This document shows, piece after piece, positions 63,045-64,000 of a stretch of 64,000 nucleotides of DNA (position 1 is its first letter; each line of letters opens with the position of its first letter). Made by a program: the position numbers and the translations under genes. The notes below the pieces were generated by a model. That model ran no database searches and was not told the origin of the DNA. It worked only from the letters and a program-made list of their open reading frames with translations. Origin of the DNA: Janthinobacterium sp. FW305-129 (GTDB lineage Bacteria > Pseudomonadota > Gammaproteobacteria > Burkholderiales > Burkholderiaceae_D); NCBI RefSeq assembly GCF_020858115.1, contig NZ_JACYMM010000005.1, positions 372,001 to 436,000 of the forward strand, read 5' to 3'.

Positions 63045-63689
63045 TCAGTGGCCGTCGACGATGGCGTTCGCCGCCTGTTCCAGCACGGCGGAGACACGCT
63101 CGGCTTCCGCCTCGCTCCAGCTGGTCTTGTTCAGCAACAGCGCATGCTTGAGGGTGTGCATGGCCTGGCGCACGCGCTCGGGCAAGGCATTGCGCGCCTG
63201 GACGCGGGCAAACATGTCGAGGCGGGCCAGGATGCCGTCCACCTGGGCGCGGTTCTCGTCGAGATACGCACGGCCCAGGTCCGTGATCGTGTAAAGCTTC
63301 TTGCCGCTGGCGCTTTCGGAGGACGTCACATGGTCCTGCTCTTCCAGCAAGGTCAATGTCGGATACACGGCCCCGGGGCTGGGGGCGTAGGCGCCGCCGC
63401 AACGCTCTTCGATGGCCTTGATGATTTCATAGCCGTGGCGGGGGCTGATTTCGATCAGCGCCAGCACGATCAGCGGCAAGTCGCCGCGGCCGAAAACGCG
63501 CTCGGCACGTTCGCCGCGGCCGCCCCGCCCGCCAGGACCGCCGCCCATGCCGTCGCCGCGCTCGTCGAAGCCGCGCGGACCGCGGCCATGCATGAAGTAA
63601 TCAGGGTTGTGTTCGTGGCGATGCTCGCCGTGATGGTGGTGGTGATGTTGGCCGCAATGGCCGTGTTCTGCGTGGTGTGAGTTTCTCAT
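63045..63689 (-). CDS. yqjI: PadR-family metal-responsive repressor YqjI-like
   Basis: 214 residues. The N-terminus is a His-rich metal-binding tail (HHAEHGHCGQHHHHHHGEHR) as in E. coli YqjI, the Ni-responsive repressor of yqjH. The PadR winged helix follows: GDLPLIVLALIEISPRHGYEIIKAIEE, PSPGAVYPTLTLLEEQDHV, and a C-terminal dimerisation helix. The yqjH gene lies 23 bases downstream on the same strand, unlike the divergent E. coli order. It likely represses both from the inverted repeat at 63704-63745. Confidence 0.92.
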   Translation of the reverse strand: MRNSHHAEHGHCGQHHHHHHGEHRHEHNPDYFMHGRGPRGFDERGDGMGGGPGGRGGRGERAERVFGRGDLPLIVLALIEISPRHGYEIIKAIEERCGGAYAPSPGAVYPTLTLLEEQDHVTSSESASGKKLYTITDLGRAYLDENRAQVDGILARLDMFARVQARNALPERVRQAMHTLKHALLLNKTSWSEAEAERVSAVLEQAANAIVDGH

Positions 63690-63703
63690 GTTTTCTCTTT
63701 AAA

Positions 63704-63755
63704 GATATATCGTTAGTAGGTATCGACATTTTATAACGATATATCGATAAGTCAA
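63704..63755 (-). promoter_or_regulatory. Promoter and operator of the yqjI-yqjH unit
   Basis: Minus strand: -35 TTGACT (63750-63755), 16-base spacer, -10 TAAAAT (63728-63733). Inverted repeat GATATATCGTTA (63704-63715) / TAACGATATATC (63734-63745): one arm lies inside the -35/-10 spacer and the other in the early leader. Strong candidate for autorepression by the PadR/YqjI-type protein. Confidence 0.7.
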
Positions 63756-63802
63756 GGAGAAATTTGTTATGCTCGTCTTTTCCCAACCGACACGCCCATG
63801 CC

Positions 63803-64000
63803 ATGCCTGAAAAAACCGTTGCTGAAAAAATGTATGTGAAAAATGCCAAGGCCCTGGCCGTGCTCAATGACTGCGGCGAGCATGCCGCCCTGCTGGCGCA
63901 GTTGCCTGCCGAGCGGCGAGCGAGTGAGGGAGAGCGCGCCGACTGGCTACTGCTGTTCGCGCGCAGCCGCACGGAACTGGAGCAGTTCCTGCCGGCGGCG
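63803..64000 (+). CDS. Unidentified protein, 3' truncated by window end
   Basis: 66 codons from ATG 63803 to the edge, no stop. MPEKTVAEKMYVKNAKALAVLN followed by HAALLAQLPAE and WLLLFARSRTELEQFLP vaguely resembles the DUF3052-type layout (K-N-A-K-AVLN, then a strand with F-x-RSRTELE); the match is weak. A likely extended -10 (TGTTATGCT, 63765-63773) lies upstream. It runs divergently from the yqjI gene and shares its intergenic region, so it may also be under that operator. Confidence 0.6.
   Translation, partial: MPEKTVAEKMYVKNAKALAVLNDCGEHAALLAQLPAERRASEGERADWLLLFARSRTELEQFLPAA

Overview
The window is GC-rich, densely coded betaproteobacterial chromosome, most likely from the family Oxalobacteraceae (Janthinobacterium, Massilia or Duganella type). 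This is an inference from the macromolecular-synthesis block rpsU - yqeY - dnaG - rpoD - tRNA, the protein sequences, and GGGGTC...GACCCC / GTCGGGTTA...TAACCCGAC intergenic repeats. No phage, CRISPR array or intact insertion sequence is present.

Layout. 1-1347: end of a HAD nucleotidase, a DUF2726 protein and an FKBP isomerase. 1397-3788: a small AT-rich degenerate island beside a CAU-anticodon tRNA; it has a duplicated tRNA 3' end plus terminator, a multiply broken tyrosine integrase and two intact genes for membrane proteins of unknown role. 3896-9392: rpoD, dnaG, yqeY, rpsU. 9575-17712: housekeeping and metabolic genes (HI0933-type flavoprotein, ybiB, an IS110-like relic protein, aroG, a NirD-like protein, tsaD, eutCB). 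17749-27477: a GbsR/MarR-type regulator operon, then a seven-gene, mostly overlapping cluster for an unidentified lipid-like product (ketoacyl synthase III, epimerase, metallo-hydrolase, adenylate-forming enzyme, PAP2 phosphatase, two desaturases). 27515-40246: ion transport, membrane proteins of unknown role, DsbA-like, plsY, ybaK, a nuclease-fold protein and a PAS-GGDEF-EAL protein. 40623-54146: two RND efflux systems flanking an MgtC-like gene and a two-component system. 54212-56030: a small charged protein, xerD and an MGMT. 56003-62061: a candidate small RNA and a TRAP dicarboxylate transporter with its DctS/DctR two-component system. 62194-63755: a YqjI/YqjH-like metal-responsive regulator and ferric reductase. 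The window ends in a partial gene.

How the parts work together. The clearest circuits are local. The TRAP genes dctPQM face dctSR across a 28-bp perfect palindrome. The GbsR-like regulator has a near-perfect operator over its own -10. The YqjI-like repressor has a long inverted repeat, one arm of which fills the -35/-10 spacer of its promoter. The OmpR-type regulator between the mgtC-like gene and the heavy-metal RND operon may control both, because related 16-nt palindromes (CTGAA-N6-TTCAG) lie one helical turn apart in phase upstream of the two promoters. The mgtC-like leader (about 255 nt) holds a candidate 17-codon leader peptide.

The least explained content is the overlapping lipid-type cluster (20472-27477), the candidate sRNA downstream of dctM, the two island genes, and the IS110-like N-terminal-only protein. 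All functions are read from sequence by eye; no database search was run.
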